DNA of 64,000 nucleotides from Mycolicibacterium bacteremicum (GTDB lineage: Bacteria > Actinomycetota > Actinomycetes > Mycobacteriales > Mycobacteriaceae), in NCBI RefSeq assembly GCF_943913955.1, contig NZ_CALUAE010000029.1, positions 4,363-68,362 on the forward strand. The letters run 5' to 3'. This document shows, in pieces, positions 6,324-15,966 of this stretch. Position 1 is the first letter of the stretch, and each line of letters begins with the position of its first letter. Below the pieces are notes generated by a model. The model was not told where the DNA came from. It ran no database searches and worked only from the letters and a program-made list of their open reading frames with translations. The position numbers and the translations under genes are program-made.

Positions 6324-8693
6324 CTAGCGCCACAGCCGGCGGGGCTCACCGGACAGTTTGCCCTCCACCCACCAGGCCACCTCGATCAGCGCTGCCGCGG
6401 TGGCGCCGATGGCCAGGCCCATCGAGGTCAACGCCAGGTTCGACGGGTCCAGCAGGAACGTTCGCTGGGCCAGCGGTATGGAGAAGATCACCACGTAGGC
6501 CAGTCCGGACGTCGCCACCAGCGCCACCCGCCACCACTCGTAGGGGCGGGCGACCACGGCCAGCACCCATACCGAGGCGACGAGCAGGGTGATCAGCGCC
6601 GTGGTGGAGGCCTGGGTCTGTTGCTCGGCCGTGGCCCCGCGTCCCTCGTAGGCCAGCAGGTAGGAGAGGAACGTGCCGGCACCGACGATGACGCCGGCCG
6701 GCAGCGCCGATGTCATCACCCGGCGCACGAAACCGGGCCGGGCCCGTTCGTGGTTGGGGGCCAGCGACAGGATGAACGCCGGGATGCCGATGGTGAACCA
6801 CGCGGCGATGGTGACGTGGATGGGTTGGAAGGGGTACAGCAGCGGGTCGCCGTCGAAGAAGCGGGCGGCCAGCCCACCGAGGCCGACGAGTGCGGCCAGC
6901 AGCACCGAGTACACCGTCTTGGTGAGGAACAGGTTGGAGACGCGCTCGATGTTGCCGATCACCCGGCGCCCCTCGGCCACCACATACGGCAGCGTCGCGA
7001 ACTTGTTGTCCAGCAACACGATCTGAGCCACCGCACGCGATGCCGAACTGCCCGAGCCCATCGCCACGCCGATATCGGCATCCTTGAGCGCCAGCACGTC
7101 GTTGACGCCGTCACCGGTCATCGCCACGGTGTGCCCGCGGGACTGCAACGCGTGCACCATGGCCCGTTTCTGGTCCGGACGCACCCGGCCGAACGTGGTG
7201 TACTCGTCCAGCGCGGTCGCCATCTCCTCGGTCTGCTCGGGGAGCCGGCGGGCATCCAGGGTTTCGCCGTGCAGGCCCAGCGTGCCGGCCACCGCGCCGA
7301 CCGACTTGGCGTTGTCCCCGGAGATGACCTTCACCGTCACCTGTTGGGAGGCAAAGTATTCGAGCGTGTCCTTGGCATCGGGGCGCACCCGCTGCTCCAG
7401 GACGACCAGTGCCACCGGGGTGACCGTCCCCGGCGCGTCCGGCGCGTCCACCGCCCCGTCGCAGGACCCCAGCAGCAGCACCCGCAGTCCCTGGGCACCG
7501 ATCCGCTCGGCCTCCGCGGCCTCCGGCGACTCCGGGTCCAGCAGCACATCCGGAGCGCCGATCACCCAGTTGCCGTGCTCGCCGTAGGAGGCGCCACTCC
7601 ATTTGGTCGCGGATTTGAACGGGGCGTTCGCGGTCGCCGTCCAGCCGGGGGCGCCGGGGTAGGCCTCGGCGATGGCGGCCATGCTGGCGTTGGGCCGGGT
7701 GTCGTCGGCGGCCAACTGCGCCAGCACCTGTGCGGCATCAGTCGCACTGAACGACTTGAGGTCCGAGAGCCGCATCCCGTTCTCGGTGAGGGTGCCGGTC
7801 TTGTCGGCGCAGACCACGTCGACGCGGGCCAACCCTTCGATGGCGGGCAGTTCCTGCACCAGGCACTGCCGCTGCCCGAGCCGCACCACCCCGACGGCGA
7901 ACGCGATCGAGGTCATCAGCACCAAGCCCTCGGGCACCATCGGCACCAGCGCGCCGACCATACGCAGCACCGACTCCCGCCAGCCTGCATCGGTGGTGAA
8001 CAGCTGGGTGTAGATGATGAGCGCGCCCGCCGGCCAGAGCAGATAGGTGATGAACTGCAGGATCTTGTTGATACCGCTGCGCAGTTCGGATTTCACCAGC
8101 GTGAACTTGCTCGCCTCCTCGGCCAGCTGGGCGGCGTAGGCCTCGCGGCCGACCTTGGTGGCCCGATAAGCCCCGCTGCCCGCGACGACGAAGCTGCCCG
8201 ACATCACCCGGTCTCCGGGATCCTTGGCCATCGGGTCGGCCTCACCGGTCAGCAGGGACTCGTCGACCTCAAGGTTGTTCTCCTCCAACACCTCTCCGTC
8301 GACCGTGATCTGGTCCCCCGGCCCGACCTCGATGATGTCGTCGAGGACGACCTCGCTCGGCGCGACGGCCCGGGTACCCGACTGCCTGCGCACCACCGGC
8401 CTGGCCTGCCCGACGATGGCGAGCTTGTCCAGGGTCTTCTTCGCGCGCAGCTCCTGGATGATGCCGATGCCGCTGTTGGCGGCGATCAGCAGTCCGAACA
8501 GCCCGTTGATCAACGATCCGGTGGCCACCACGATGGCGAACAGCACACCGAGGATCGCGTTGATCCGGGTGAACACGTTGGCCCGCACGATCTCCGAGAC
8601 GCTGCGGGCGGCCCGGGTGGGGACGTCATTGGTCTTACCGTCGGCGACCCGCTGGGCCACCTCGGCGTCGGACAGGCCGGCCAATGCAATCAC
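6324..8693 (-). CDS. ctpE: P-type cation ATPase CtpE (calcium uptake)
   Basis: A 789-residue P-type ATPase. Visible landmarks are the actuator TGEAD loop, the phosphorylation motif DKTGT with D297, the TGDGVND hinge, and a C-terminal block of about six membrane segments. There are no N-terminal heavy-metal CxxC domains, so it is not a copper or zinc pump. The family member Rv0908/CtpE has been linked to calcium uptake in mycobacteria. The ATG overlaps the preceding lipoprotein stop (ATGA). It forms part of a minus-strand run from echA6 to the toxin pair. Confidence 0.93.
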   Translation of the reverse strand: MIALAGLSDAEVAQRVADGKTNDVPTRAARSVSEIVRANVFTRINAILGVLFAIVVATGSLINGLFGLLIAANSGIGIIQELRAKKTLDKLAIVGQARPVVRRQSGTRAVAPSEVVLDDIIEVGPGDQITVDGEVLEENNLEVDESLLTGEADPMAKDPGDRVMSGSFVVAGSGAYRATKVGREAYAAQLAEEASKFTLVKSELRSGINKILQFITYLLWPAGALIIYTQLFTTDAGWRESVLRMVGALVPMVPEGLVLMTSIAFAVGVVRLGQRQCLVQELPAIEGLARVDVVCADKTGTLTENGMRLSDLKSFSATDAAQVLAQLAADDTRPNASMAAIAEAYPGAPGWTATANAPFKSATKWSGASYGEHGNWVIGAPDVLLDPESPEAAEAERIGAQGLRVLLLGSCDGAVDAPDAPGTVTPVALVVLEQRVRPDAKDTLEYFASQQVTVKVISGDNAKSVGAVAGTLGLHGETLDARRLPEQTEEMATALDEYTTFGRVRPDQKRAMVHALQSRGHTVAMTGDGVNDVLALKDADIGVAMGSGSSASRAVAQIVLLDNKFATLPYVVAEGRRVIGNIERVSNLFLTKTVYSVLLAALVGLGGLAARFFDGDPLLYPFQPIHVTIAAWFTIGIPAFILSLAPNHERARPGFVRRVMTSALPAGVIVGAGTFLSYLLAYEGRGATAEQQTQASTTALITLLVASVWVLAVVARPYEWWRVALVATSGLAYVVIFSIPLAQRTFLLDPSNLALTSMGLAIGATAAALIEVAWWVEGKLSGEPRRLWR

Positions 8694-10249
8694 TTGGTGA
8701 ACACTCCGTCGTCGTAGTACTCCAGCGTCAGCTTCGCGCCGTCGAAGGTGGCCTTCGATATCGTTCCGGGCGGCGCGTTCTCGGTGACGAAGGAGAAGGT
8801 GAACACGTTGCCGTCCCGGTGTGTCAGCTCGAAGGTGTCTCCGCGCGGCCCCATCCCGAGGAACAGCGTGCCGTCGCGTTCGGACACCGTCGCCGGACCC
8901 CAGAAGTCGTTGCGGTAGACCCCGGTGTAGGCCGAAAGCGGCAGGGCCGGAGCGGGATCCGCCGGAGGCGCCACACCCACCAGCGATCCCACCGGTTCGT
9001 TCATCGGCAGCATCCGCGACGAGTACAGCTCATACCATGGCTCGCGCACCTCACCGAACTGCACCAGATCGGCGAACTGCGCGGTCAGCGCCTCCGGCAC
9101 ACCGGAGATCGTCCCGTTGGTCAGCGCGATGATCCCGACATCGGCCGAGGGCAGCAGCAGCACGTTCGTGCCCGCCCCGAGCTGGAAGGCGCCCGAATGG
9201 CTCGCCTCGGTGCGGGCGGCGGAAGTGGTGCCCAGGTTGAACCCGTAGCCGTAGAACCCCGATCGCATGGCGGGTTCGCTGCCCGGGCTCGACACGATCT
9301 GCGGTGTCAGCGCCCGCAGCAGCGACGCCGGTTGCATGAGCGGATCGCCCTGGGCGAGCACCATGGACATCCAATGCGCCATATCGTTCACCGAGGAGCT
9401 CACCCCGCCGGCGGGGGCCTGCGCATCGGGATCGCGGGTGTAGCGCGGCTGATAGTCACCGGGGGCCACGCGGATGTGCCCGATCGCCCGGTTGCGTCGG
9501 ATCTCGTAATCGGCGAAGCGGTAGCTCGTCGAGGTCATCCCGAGCGGGCCGAACAGCGACTCCTGGGCCAGCTGCTCCCAGGGCCTCCCGGCGGCCGCCG
9601 CGACCGCCTCGGCGCCGGCGGTCAACCCGAAATTCGTGTAGGCGTAGGAGATCCGGAACGGCGCCAGCGGGAGTTGGCGCAGCCGTTCCAAGACGTCGCG
9701 CCGGCCGTAGCCGATGTCCTCGAGCTGATCACCGGCATGGTCGGGCAGCCCGGAACGGTGCGAGAACAGATCCCCGACGGTGAGCATCCGGGTGACGGCC
9801 GGATCCGACAGCGCGAACCACGGCAGCTTCTCGACGATCGGGGTGTCCCAGCCGACGATCTTCGCGTCGACGGCGCGGGCGGCCACCGTGGCGCTGACCG
9901 GTTTGGACAGCGAGGCCAGCTGGAACACCGTGTCGGGATCGACCGCTTCGCCGGTGCGCGTGTCCCGGACGCCGAAACCCTTGGCGTAGACGGTTTTCCC
10001 TCCATGCACCACGGCCACCGCCATACCGGGCACCCCGGAGGTGCGCAGCAGTTCCTCGGCGATACCGTCCAGATTCGCCACCGCGTTGTCCACGGCGTTC
10101 TCCGGCAGCGGCATGGCCGGGACCAGCGGCGGCGGTACCGGCGCGGCCGACGTACCGGGCGAGGCCGCGGTGGTTGCCGGCGCACCGGAGTCCGTCGCGC
10201 AGCCGGCCAGCAACAGCGCCACCGCCGCACAGGTCAAGATCACCTTCAC
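8690..10249 (-). CDS. Beta-lactamase-fold serine hydrolase, lipoprotein
   Basis: A 519-residue class C-type serine hydrolase/esterase. It has a lipoprotein signal peptide ending in the lipobox LLAGC (Cys17), so it should be anchored on the outer face of the membrane. Catalytic motifs are SLSK (S113, K116) and YTN (Y204-N206); the third HxG-type motif is likely in SHSGAFQLGAG. A separate C-terminal beta domain (about 410-519) follows. It is the Rv0907 counterpart. It may be a D,D-peptidase, esterase or penicillin-binding enzyme; beta-lactam hydrolysis is not implied by the fold alone. Confidence 0.9.
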   Translation of the reverse strand: MKVILTCAAVALLLAGCATDSGAPATTAASPGTSAAPVPPPLVPAMPLPENAVDNAVANLDGIAEELLRTSGVPGMAVAVVHGGKTVYAKGFGVRDTRTGEAVDPDTVFQLASLSKPVSATVAARAVDAKIVGWDTPIVEKLPWFALSDPAVTRMLTVGDLFSHRSGLPDHAGDQLEDIGYGRRDVLERLRQLPLAPFRISYAYTNFGLTAGAEAVAAAAGRPWEQLAQESLFGPLGMTSTSYRFADYEIRRNRAIGHIRVAPGDYQPRYTRDPDAQAPAGGVSSSVNDMAHWMSMVLAQGDPLMQPASLLRALTPQIVSSPGSEPAMRSGFYGYGFNLGTTSAARTEASHSGAFQLGAGTNVLLLPSADVGIIALTNGTISGVPEALTAQFADLVQFGEVREPWYELYSSRMLPMNEPVGSLVGVAPPADPAPALPLSAYTGVYRNDFWGPATVSERDGTLFLGMGPRGDTFELTHRDGNVFTFSFVTENAPPGTISKATFDGAKLTLEYYDDGVFTK

Positions 10250-10267
10250 GGGTTCAACGCTATAGGT

Positions 10268-11362
10268 TCAGTCGCGCCACCACGCATCGATCGAGGCAGC
10301 GGACACCTGCTCGCCCGGGCGCGGTGTCGCCACCGCGACACCCTCGGCGGCCGCCGCGGTGAGCATCCGCTCGACCGGTTCCGACCACGGGTGCGGCGCC
10401 AGACGGAACGTCGCCCAATGGATCGGCACCAGCAACCCGGTATCGCTGACGTCGCGGTGCGCGCGCACCGCCTCCTCGGGATTCATGTGGATGTCCGGCC
10501 AGCCCGGGTGGTAGGCGCCGATCGGCATCAGGGTGAGGTCAAACGGCCCGTAGGCGTCGCCGATCCCGCTGAAATCGCGGGTGTAGCCGGTGTCACCGCC
10601 GAAGAACGCCCGGTGCCGCGGCCCGATCAGCGCCCAGGAGGACCACAGCGTGACATTGCGGGTGAGGAACCGGCCGGAGAAGTGCCGGGCCGGGGTGCAC
10701 ACGATGGTCAGCGAGCCCAGCTGTGCGCTCTGGTCCCAGTCGAGTTCGACGATCCGGGCGGCCGGGATCCCCCAGGTACGCAGGTGCGCGGCGATGCCCA
10801 GCGGGACGTAGAACTTGGCACGCTGGCTGCGGGCCAGCGCCTTGATGGTGTCGATGTCGAGGTGGTCGTAGTGATCGTGGCTGATGATCACCGCGTCGAT
10901 GGCGGGCAGCTCGTCCAGTTCGGCCGGCACCGGGTGCAGCCGCTGCGGGCCGATCACCCGCGAGGGTGAGCAGCGCTGACTCCACACCGGGTCGGCCAGC
11001 ACCCGGTAGCCGTCCACCTCGATCATCACCGAGGAGTGCCCGTACCAGGTGGCGGCCAGGTCGGCAGGTGCCGCGTCCGGGGCGGGGCGGACCAGCGGGA
11101 TGTCCCGCGACGGGTGCTGCGGGCGGCCACCGGTGAGGATGTCGCGCACCAGCGCGAATTGGTCCTCCCGGCTCAGCTGGACCTCCGAGGCCGGCTCTCG
11201 GTTGACGAAGACACCGTCGCGCCAGTTCGGCGACCGTTTCGCCGCAGCACCGATATCGGCCGCGCCGAGCGCGCTGGGGGTGCCCTGCACGGCGCGCAGC
11301 AGCCACCCGCCCGCGGCCACCGCCGCGGTGCCGCCCAGGACCCGGGCTGCCGCGCCGAACAT
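10268..11362 (-). CDS. Metallo-beta-lactamase-fold hydrolase, NAPE-PLD-like
   Basis: A 364-residue metallohydrolase. The zinc motif HxHxDH is intact at H162, H164, D166 and H167 (SHDHYDHLD), with further ligands in PARHFSGR, FGGDTGY and PIHWATF. The arrangement TWYGHSSVMIEVDGYRVLAD is typical of N-acyl-phosphatidylethanolamine phospholipase D-like proteins, which cleave phospholipid-type phosphodiesters. An N-terminal hydrophobic stretch (GGTAAVAAGGWLLRAV) may be a membrane anchor or signal. ATG at 11362 shares its A with the echA6 stop (TGATG), so starts further upstream are rejected. Rv0906 counterpart. Confidence 0.9.
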   Translation of the reverse strand: MFGAAARVLGGTAAVAAGGWLLRAVQGTPSALGAADIGAAAKRSPNWRDGVFVNREPASEVQLSREDQFALVRDILTGGRPQHPSRDIPLVRPAPDAAPADLAATWYGHSSVMIEVDGYRVLADPVWSQRCSPSRVIGPQRLHPVPAELDELPAIDAVIISHDHYDHLDIDTIKALARSQRAKFYVPLGIAAHLRTWGIPAARIVELDWDQSAQLGSLTIVCTPARHFSGRFLTRNVTLWSSWALIGPRHRAFFGGDTGYTRDFSGIGDAYGPFDLTLMPIGAYHPGWPDIHMNPEEAVRAHRDVSDTGLLVPIHWATFRLAPHPWSEPVERMLTAAAAEGVAVATPRPGEQVSAASIDAWWRD

Positions 11363-12108
11363 CAGGCGCCTTGGAAGTTCGGTGCGCGCTTCTCGATCCG
11401 GGCCACCTGCGCCTCGATGACATCGGGGCTGGCCCAGGCCTTGTCGAAGCCCTCCTTGTGGGCCGGCCACGGATCCTCGTAGGCGCCGTCGTCGTTGAGC
11501 ACGCGCTTGGAGTGCGCCACCGACAGTGGGGCGTAGCCGGCGATCTCGGCGGCCCAGCTCTGCGCGTCGGCCAGCGCACCCACCCGGTTGACCATGCCGG
11601 TCTGCACCGCGGTGTCGAGGTCCAGGCGTTCGGCGGCGATCAGCATGGCGCGGGCGCGGCCGTGGCCGACCAGCGACACCAGCCGGCGGATCGACCAGTT
11701 GTCCAAGGCCAGGCCGTACTTGGCGATGGGGAACTGGAAGAAGGTGCCCGGCACGGCGACCCGCAGGTCGCAGATCATGGCCAGGATGACTCCGGCCCCG
11801 ATGGCCGGGCCGTTGAGCGCGGCGATGATCGGCACCGGGCTGGCGTCGATGGCCAGGTTGAGGTCACGGGCGCGGTCCGGCAGCTCCTTGGCCACCCCCT
11901 CGGCGTCGGACAGGTCGGCGCCGGCGCTGAACACCGTGCCCTGCCCGGTGAGCACGATGGCCCGCACACCGGTGGACGCGGCGTCCTGGCTGGCTTTCTC
12001 GATCTCTTCGCGCAGGCCGTCGACCAGTGCGGCGTTCAGGGCGTTGCGGCGCTCGGGCCGCTGCATCTCCAGGGTGAGGACGTTGCCGTCGCGGGTCACT
12101 CCAATCAT
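11362..12108 (-). CDS. echA6: Enoyl-CoA hydratase/isomerase family protein EchA6
   Basis: A 248-residue crotonase-fold protein. The oxyanion-hole segments are SAGADLSD and ALNGPAIGAG. The crotonase fold binds acyl-CoA; M. tuberculosis EchA6 is reported to lack hydratase activity and to carry acyl-CoA for mycolate synthesis, and is the THPP drug target. Here the usual catalytic glutamates are not evident, since the loop around FQFPIAKYGLALDNWS holds no obvious one, consistent with a carrier role. Divergent from accD3, with 26 bases between starts, and coupled to the downstream hydrolase. Confidence 0.9.
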   Translation of the reverse strand: MIGVTRDGNVLTLEMQRPERRNALNAALVDGLREEIEKASQDAASTGVRAIVLTGQGTVFSAGADLSDAEGVAKELPDRARDLNLAIDASPVPIIAALNGPAIGAGVILAMICDLRVAVPGTFFQFPIAKYGLALDNWSIRRLVSLVGHGRARAMLIAAERLDLDTAVQTGMVNRVGALADAQSWAAEIAGYAPLSVAHSKRVLNDDGAYEDPWPAHKEGFDKAWASPDVIEAQVARIEKRAPNFQGA

Positions 12109-12134
12109 GGGGACCAGCCTATTAGCCTTCTCGT

Positions 12135-13580
12135 GTGAGCAGTGCGCTGGCACTACGTGATGCCGTCCTGGACGAGGGTTCCTTCCGTAGCTGGGACACC
12201 GCCCCGCTGCAGGTGGCGACCACCGACGAGTACCGATCCGAGCTGGCGGCCGCGGCCGAGAAATCCGGCCTCGACGAGTCGGTGCTGACCGGTGAGGGCA
12301 CCGTGTTCGGGCGTCGGGTGGCCGTGCTGGCCTGCGAATTCGACTTCCTGGCCGGGTCCATCGGGGTGGCGGCCGCGGAGCGGATCACCGCCGCGATCAC
12401 CCGGGCGACGGCCGAGCGGCTGCCGTTGGTCGCCTCGCCGGCCTCCGGCGGCACCCGCATGCAGGAGGGCACCGTCGCGTTCCTGCAGATGGTCAAGATC
12501 GCCGCCGCCGCGCAGTTGCACAAGCGCGAGCATCTGCCCTACATCGTCTATCTGCGCCACCCCACCACCGGCGGGGTGTTCGCGTCCTGGGGTTCGCTCG
12601 GGCACGTCACCGCCGCCGAACCCGGCGCGCTCATCGGCTTCCTGGGGCCGCGGGTGTACGAGCACCTGTACGGCGAGAAGTTCCCGGCCGGGGTGCAGAC
12701 CGCCGAGAACCTCTACCGGCACGGTGTGATCGACGGGGTGGTCGCGCTGCCGCAGCTGCGCTCGGTGCTCAACCGCACGCTGGCCGTGCTGTGCGATCCG
12801 CCGGGCCCGGCTCCCGAGGCGCCCGACGCCGACCCGATTCCCGATATCGCGGCCTGGGACTCGGTGCTGACCTCGCGGCGGCCGGACCGGCCGGGCTCGG
12901 AGTACGTGCTGCGGCACGGCACCACCGACCCCGTGCAGCTGTCCGGTAACGGGACGCAGATGCTGTTGGCGCTGGCCCGGTTCGGCGGCCAGCCTGCGGT
13001 GGTGCTCGGACAGCGCCGCCTCGGCATGCTGGGGCCGGAAGCCCTGCGGGAGGCGCGCCGGGGCATGGCGTTGGCGGCGGGGTTGCGGCTGCCGCTGGTG
13101 TCGATCATCGACACCGCGGGCCCGGCCCTGTCGGCCGAGGCCGAGCAGGAGGGGTTGGCCGGTGAGATCGCCCGCTGTCTGGCCGAATTGGTGACGCTGC
13201 AGGTGCCGACGGTGTCGGTGCTGCTCGGTCAGGGCAGCGGGGGGCCGGCGCTGGCGATGGTGCCCGCCGATCGGGTGCTGGCCGCCCAGCACGGCTGGTT
13301 GGCGCCGCTGCCGCCCGAGGGCGCCAGCGCCATCGTCTTCCGCGATACCGACCACGCACCGGAACTGTCTGCCGCACAAGGCATCCGCTCGGCGGATCTG
13401 TTGCGCGACGGGATCGTCGACGCGATCGTGGCCGAACACCCGGACGCCGCCGACGAACCGCTGGCGTTCACCGAGCGGCTGGCGGCGACGATCGCCGTCG
13501 AGCTACACCGGCTGCGGGCGATGTCGGATCTGGAGCGGGTCGGCACCCGGCTGCACCGGTACCGCCGGATCGGGCTGTAG
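12135..13580 (+). CDS. accD3: Acyl-CoA carboxylase beta subunit AccD3
   Basis: A 481-residue carboxyltransferase with the two crotonase-like halves of biotin-dependent carboxylases: N-terminal half to about 230 (PASGGTRMQEGTVAFLQM; PTTGGVFASWGSLGHV) and C-terminal half (LPLVSIIDTAGPALS; LLGQGSGGPALAMV). It transfers CO2 from carboxybiotin to an acyl-CoA and needs an AccA biotin subunit encoded elsewhere. GTG at 12135 is chosen; a GTG two bases earlier is out of frame. Its last 78 bases overlap the 3' end of the convergent histidine-kinase gene. Rv0904c counterpart; substrate chain length unknown. Confidence 0.9.
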   Translation: MSSALALRDAVLDEGSFRSWDTAPLQVATTDEYRSELAAAAEKSGLDESVLTGEGTVFGRRVAVLACEFDFLAGSIGVAAAERITAAITRATAERLPLVASPASGGTRMQEGTVAFLQMVKIAAAAQLHKREHLPYIVYLRHPTTGGVFASWGSLGHVTAAEPGALIGFLGPRVYEHLYGEKFPAGVQTAENLYRHGVIDGVVALPQLRSVLNRTLAVLCDPPGPAPEAPDADPIPDIAAWDSVLTSRRPDRPGSEYVLRHGTTDPVQLSGNGTQMLLALARFGGQPAVVLGQRRLGMLGPEALREARRGMALAAGLRLPLVSIIDTAGPALSAEAEQEGLAGEIARCLAELVTLQVPTVSVLLGQGSGGPALAMVPADRVLAAQHGWLAPLPPEGASAIVFRDTDHAPELSAAQGIRSADLLRDGIVDAIVAEHPDAADEPLAFTERLAATIAVELHRLRAMSDLERVGTRLHRYRRIGL

Positions 13581-15038
13581 CTGCGGCAGCCGGACCGCGA
13601 ATGTCGTTGTGCCGGGCGTGGATCGGGCCGTGATCGACCCGCCGTGCGCCTCCGCGATCGATGCGGCGATGGACAGTCCCAGCCCGAAGCTGCCCGCCTC
13701 ACGCGAGCGTGACTTGTCCGCGCGCACGAACCGCTCGAACAGGTGCGGCAGCAGTTCGGCCGCGATGCCGGGTCCGTCGTCGGTGACGGTCAGGTCCACC
13801 CCGTCCGGGCCCACCGCGATGGCCGCCTCGACGATGGTCCCGGCCGGGGTGTGCACCCGCGCGTTGTGCAACAGGTTGGCGATGGTCTGGTGCAGCCGGG
13901 CCCGGTCGCCGCGCACCCACACCGCAGTGTCGGGCACATCGAGGGTCCAGCGGCGCTCGGGCGCCGACACCGCGACGTCGTTGACGGCGTCGCTGAGCAG
14001 TTCGGTCAGATCGACGGCGACCATGTCGAGGTCCTGCCCCTCGTCGAGGCGGGCCAGCAGCAGCAGATCGGCCACCAGCGAACTCATCCGACGCGCCTCG
14101 GCCTCGATACGGGCCAGCGAGTACTCGGTCATCTCGGGCAGCACGGCGGCGTCCTGGCGGGTCAGCTCGGCGTACCCGTGGATCGCGGCCAGCGGGGTAC
14201 GCAGTTCATGGCTGGCGTCGGTGATGAACTGGCGCATCCGTCGGTCGGAGGCGGCGACATCGGACAACGCGCCCTCGACGTGGTCGAGCAGCCGGTTCAG
14301 GGTGTCGCCCACCTGCCCGACCTCGGTGCGGGGATCGGTGTCGCCGGCGGGCACGCGCGGGGTGATGGTGTGGTGGTCGCGGTCCAGCGGGAGCGTCGCG
14401 ACCTCGGCGGCGGTCGCCGACACCCGGTGCAGCGGCCGCAGGGCGAACCGGACGATGGCCAGCGTGCTCAGGGCGGTGACCACCAGCGCCAGCAGGGTCA
14501 GCCCGGTGACGACGGCGGTCTCGCGCACCATCGCCTCCCACGCCGGGGTGCGGGAGACGCCGGTCACCAGAATCTCGCCGTCCTCGCCGGTTTGGCCCAC
14601 CATCCGGTACCAGCCCAGGCCGGGCAGTTCGACGGTACGGATCTGGCCGTCGGCCCACGCTGTCTCGGCGATGGTGGCCAGTGCCTCCGGCGGGGCGGGG
14701 ACGGCGTCGTCGGGCAGGAAGTGCGCGGAGTCCACGACCTGCCCGTCCTGGATCAGTGCGACGACATTGCCCTGCGCCTGACCGATCAGGTTCACCAGGG
14801 GCTTCATCTCGCCTGGCCCGGGCAATTCCCCGTCGGGGCCCGGGGTGGAGCGGTATTTGACGACGGAGCTGACACACCCCTGCAGCGCGCCGGCGAGTTG
14901 GGTGTCGATGATGCCCAGCACCGAGGAGCGCAGCGTCACCACCGACATCGCGCCGATGGTCGCGACCGCCAGCATGACCATCAGCGACAGCCCGACGACC
15001 AACTGCCGCAACAGCGTCCAGCTGCGCCACACCCGCAT
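13503..15038 (-). CDS. Sensor histidine kinase (TrcS-like)
   Basis: A 511-residue membrane sensor. Transmembrane helix 1 is near 12-32, an extracytoplasmic sensor domain spans about 35-175 with one Cys (QGCVSS), and TM2 is near 180-200, followed by HAMP. The phosphoacceptor is H277 in SHELRTPLAAIHGY; N-box NLLHNARVHTP and G-boxes DDGPGIA and GLGLSIA follow. Start 15038 shares a base with the response-regulator stop (TGATG). Sizes of this pair match TrcR/TrcS of M. tuberculosis, but that identification is tentative. The C-terminal tail is proline-rich and antisense to the accD3 end. Confidence 0.9.
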   Translation of the reverse strand: MRVWRSWTLLRQLVVGLSLMVMLAVATIGAMSVVTLRSSVLGIIDTQLAGALQGCVSSVVKYRSTPGPDGELPGPGEMKPLVNLIGQAQGNVVALIQDGQVVDSAHFLPDDAVPAPPEALATIAETAWADGQIRTVELPGLGWYRMVGQTGEDGEILVTGVSRTPAWEAMVRETAVVTGLTLLALVVTALSTLAIVRFALRPLHRVSATAAEVATLPLDRDHHTITPRVPAGDTDPRTEVGQVGDTLNRLLDHVEGALSDVAASDRRMRQFITDASHELRTPLAAIHGYAELTRQDAAVLPEMTEYSLARIEAEARRMSSLVADLLLLARLDEGQDLDMVAVDLTELLSDAVNDVAVSAPERRWTLDVPDTAVWVRGDRARLHQTIANLLHNARVHTPAGTIVEAAIAVGPDGVDLTVTDDGPGIAAELLPHLFERFVRADKSRSREAGSFGLGLSIAASIAEAHGGSITARSTPGTTTFAVRLPQLQPDPAVPVQPGADPLQIRHRPQPV

Positions 15039-15805
15039 CACGGCGCGGCTCGCAGCAGGTAGCCGACACCGCGCACGGTGTGGATCATCGGCTCCCGGTC
15101 GGTGTCGATCTTCTTGCGCAGATACGACACGTACAGGTCGACGATGCTCGTCTTGCCACCGAAGTCGTAGTCCCACACCCGCTGCAGGATCTCCATGCGG
15201 CTCAACGCCCTTCGCGGATTGCGCATCAGGAACCGGAGCAGGTCGAACTCGGTGGAGGTCAACGCGATCGGCTCACCGCCGCGGGTCACCTCCCGGCTGG
15301 CGACATCGAGGGACAGGTCGCCGACGGTGAGCGACTCGTCCTCGGCCGGGGTCAGGTAGGCGGTGCGGCGCAGCAGGCCGCGCAGCCGGGCGACCAGTTC
15401 CTCCAACGAGAACGGTTTGGTCATGTAGTCGTCGCCGCCGGCGGTCAGCCCGTTGACCCGGTCGGCCACCGAGTCGCGGGCGGTCAGGAACAGCGTCGGG
15501 GTGTAGGTGTCTGATTCGCGGATTTGCGCCAACACTTCGAGGCCGTCGGTGCCCGGCATCATGATGTCCAACACCAGCAGGTCCGGGGTGTTCTCCCGGT
15601 ATTTTTCCAGAGCCTCGTCGGCATCGTGCGCGACGTCGATCTCCCAGCCCTCGTACTTCAGTGCCATCCGGATCAGATTGGTCAGTGCGCGTTCGTCATC
15701 GACGAGCAGCACCCGGATGGGGGAACCGTCGGCGCGGTACATCTTCGGCAGCTGTCCGAGGATGGCGCGCCGCGGCCCCTGGTCGTCGACGGGTGCGGTA
15801 GTCAC
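15038..15805 (-). CDS. OmpR/PhoB-family response regulator (TrcR-like)
   Basis: A 255-residue DNA-binding response regulator. The receiver domain (30-145) carries acidic residues D36/D37, phosphoacceptor D80 (LVLDIMMPG) and the TKPFS lysine. The C-terminal winged helix (about 160-252) ends with the typical YVSYLRKKID and HTVRGVGYLL. A 29-residue N-terminal extension precedes the receiver. It is coupled to the kinase gene and, with it, forms an operon absent between accD3 and prrA in M. tuberculosis. Targets unknown. Confidence 0.92.
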   Translation of the reverse strand: MTTAPVDDQGPRRAILGQLPKMYRADGSPIRVLLVDDERALTNLIRMALKYEGWEIDVAHDADEALEKYRENTPDLLVLDIMMPGTDGLEVLAQIRESDTYTPTLFLTARDSVADRVNGLTAGGDDYMTKPFSLEELVARLRGLLRRTAYLTPAEDESLTVGDLSLDVASREVTRGGEPIALTSTEFDLLRFLMRNPRRALSRMEILQRVWDYDFGGKTSIVDLYVSYLRKKIDTDREPMIHTVRGVGYLLRAAP

Positions 15806-15966
15806 CGCTCCATTGTTGCCGCAGTTTCGTGCCGGAGAACATTTGAATCGTCTATGAGAGTCCCGGACCGGTCCCGGCCTGCCGGAAAACTCGGATGCGT
15901 ACCGAACTGGGTATCCGTCAGCGGGGACGGCATCCGTTCACTCATCCACCGAAAGGTCCGAACACC

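Noticed and set aside
6063..8717. 884-codon open frame on the plus strand
   Set aside because: Exactly antisense to ctpE, whose P-type ATPase motifs are unmistakable; the frame is rich in Arg/His/Gly/Gln as expected for a GC-rich shadow.
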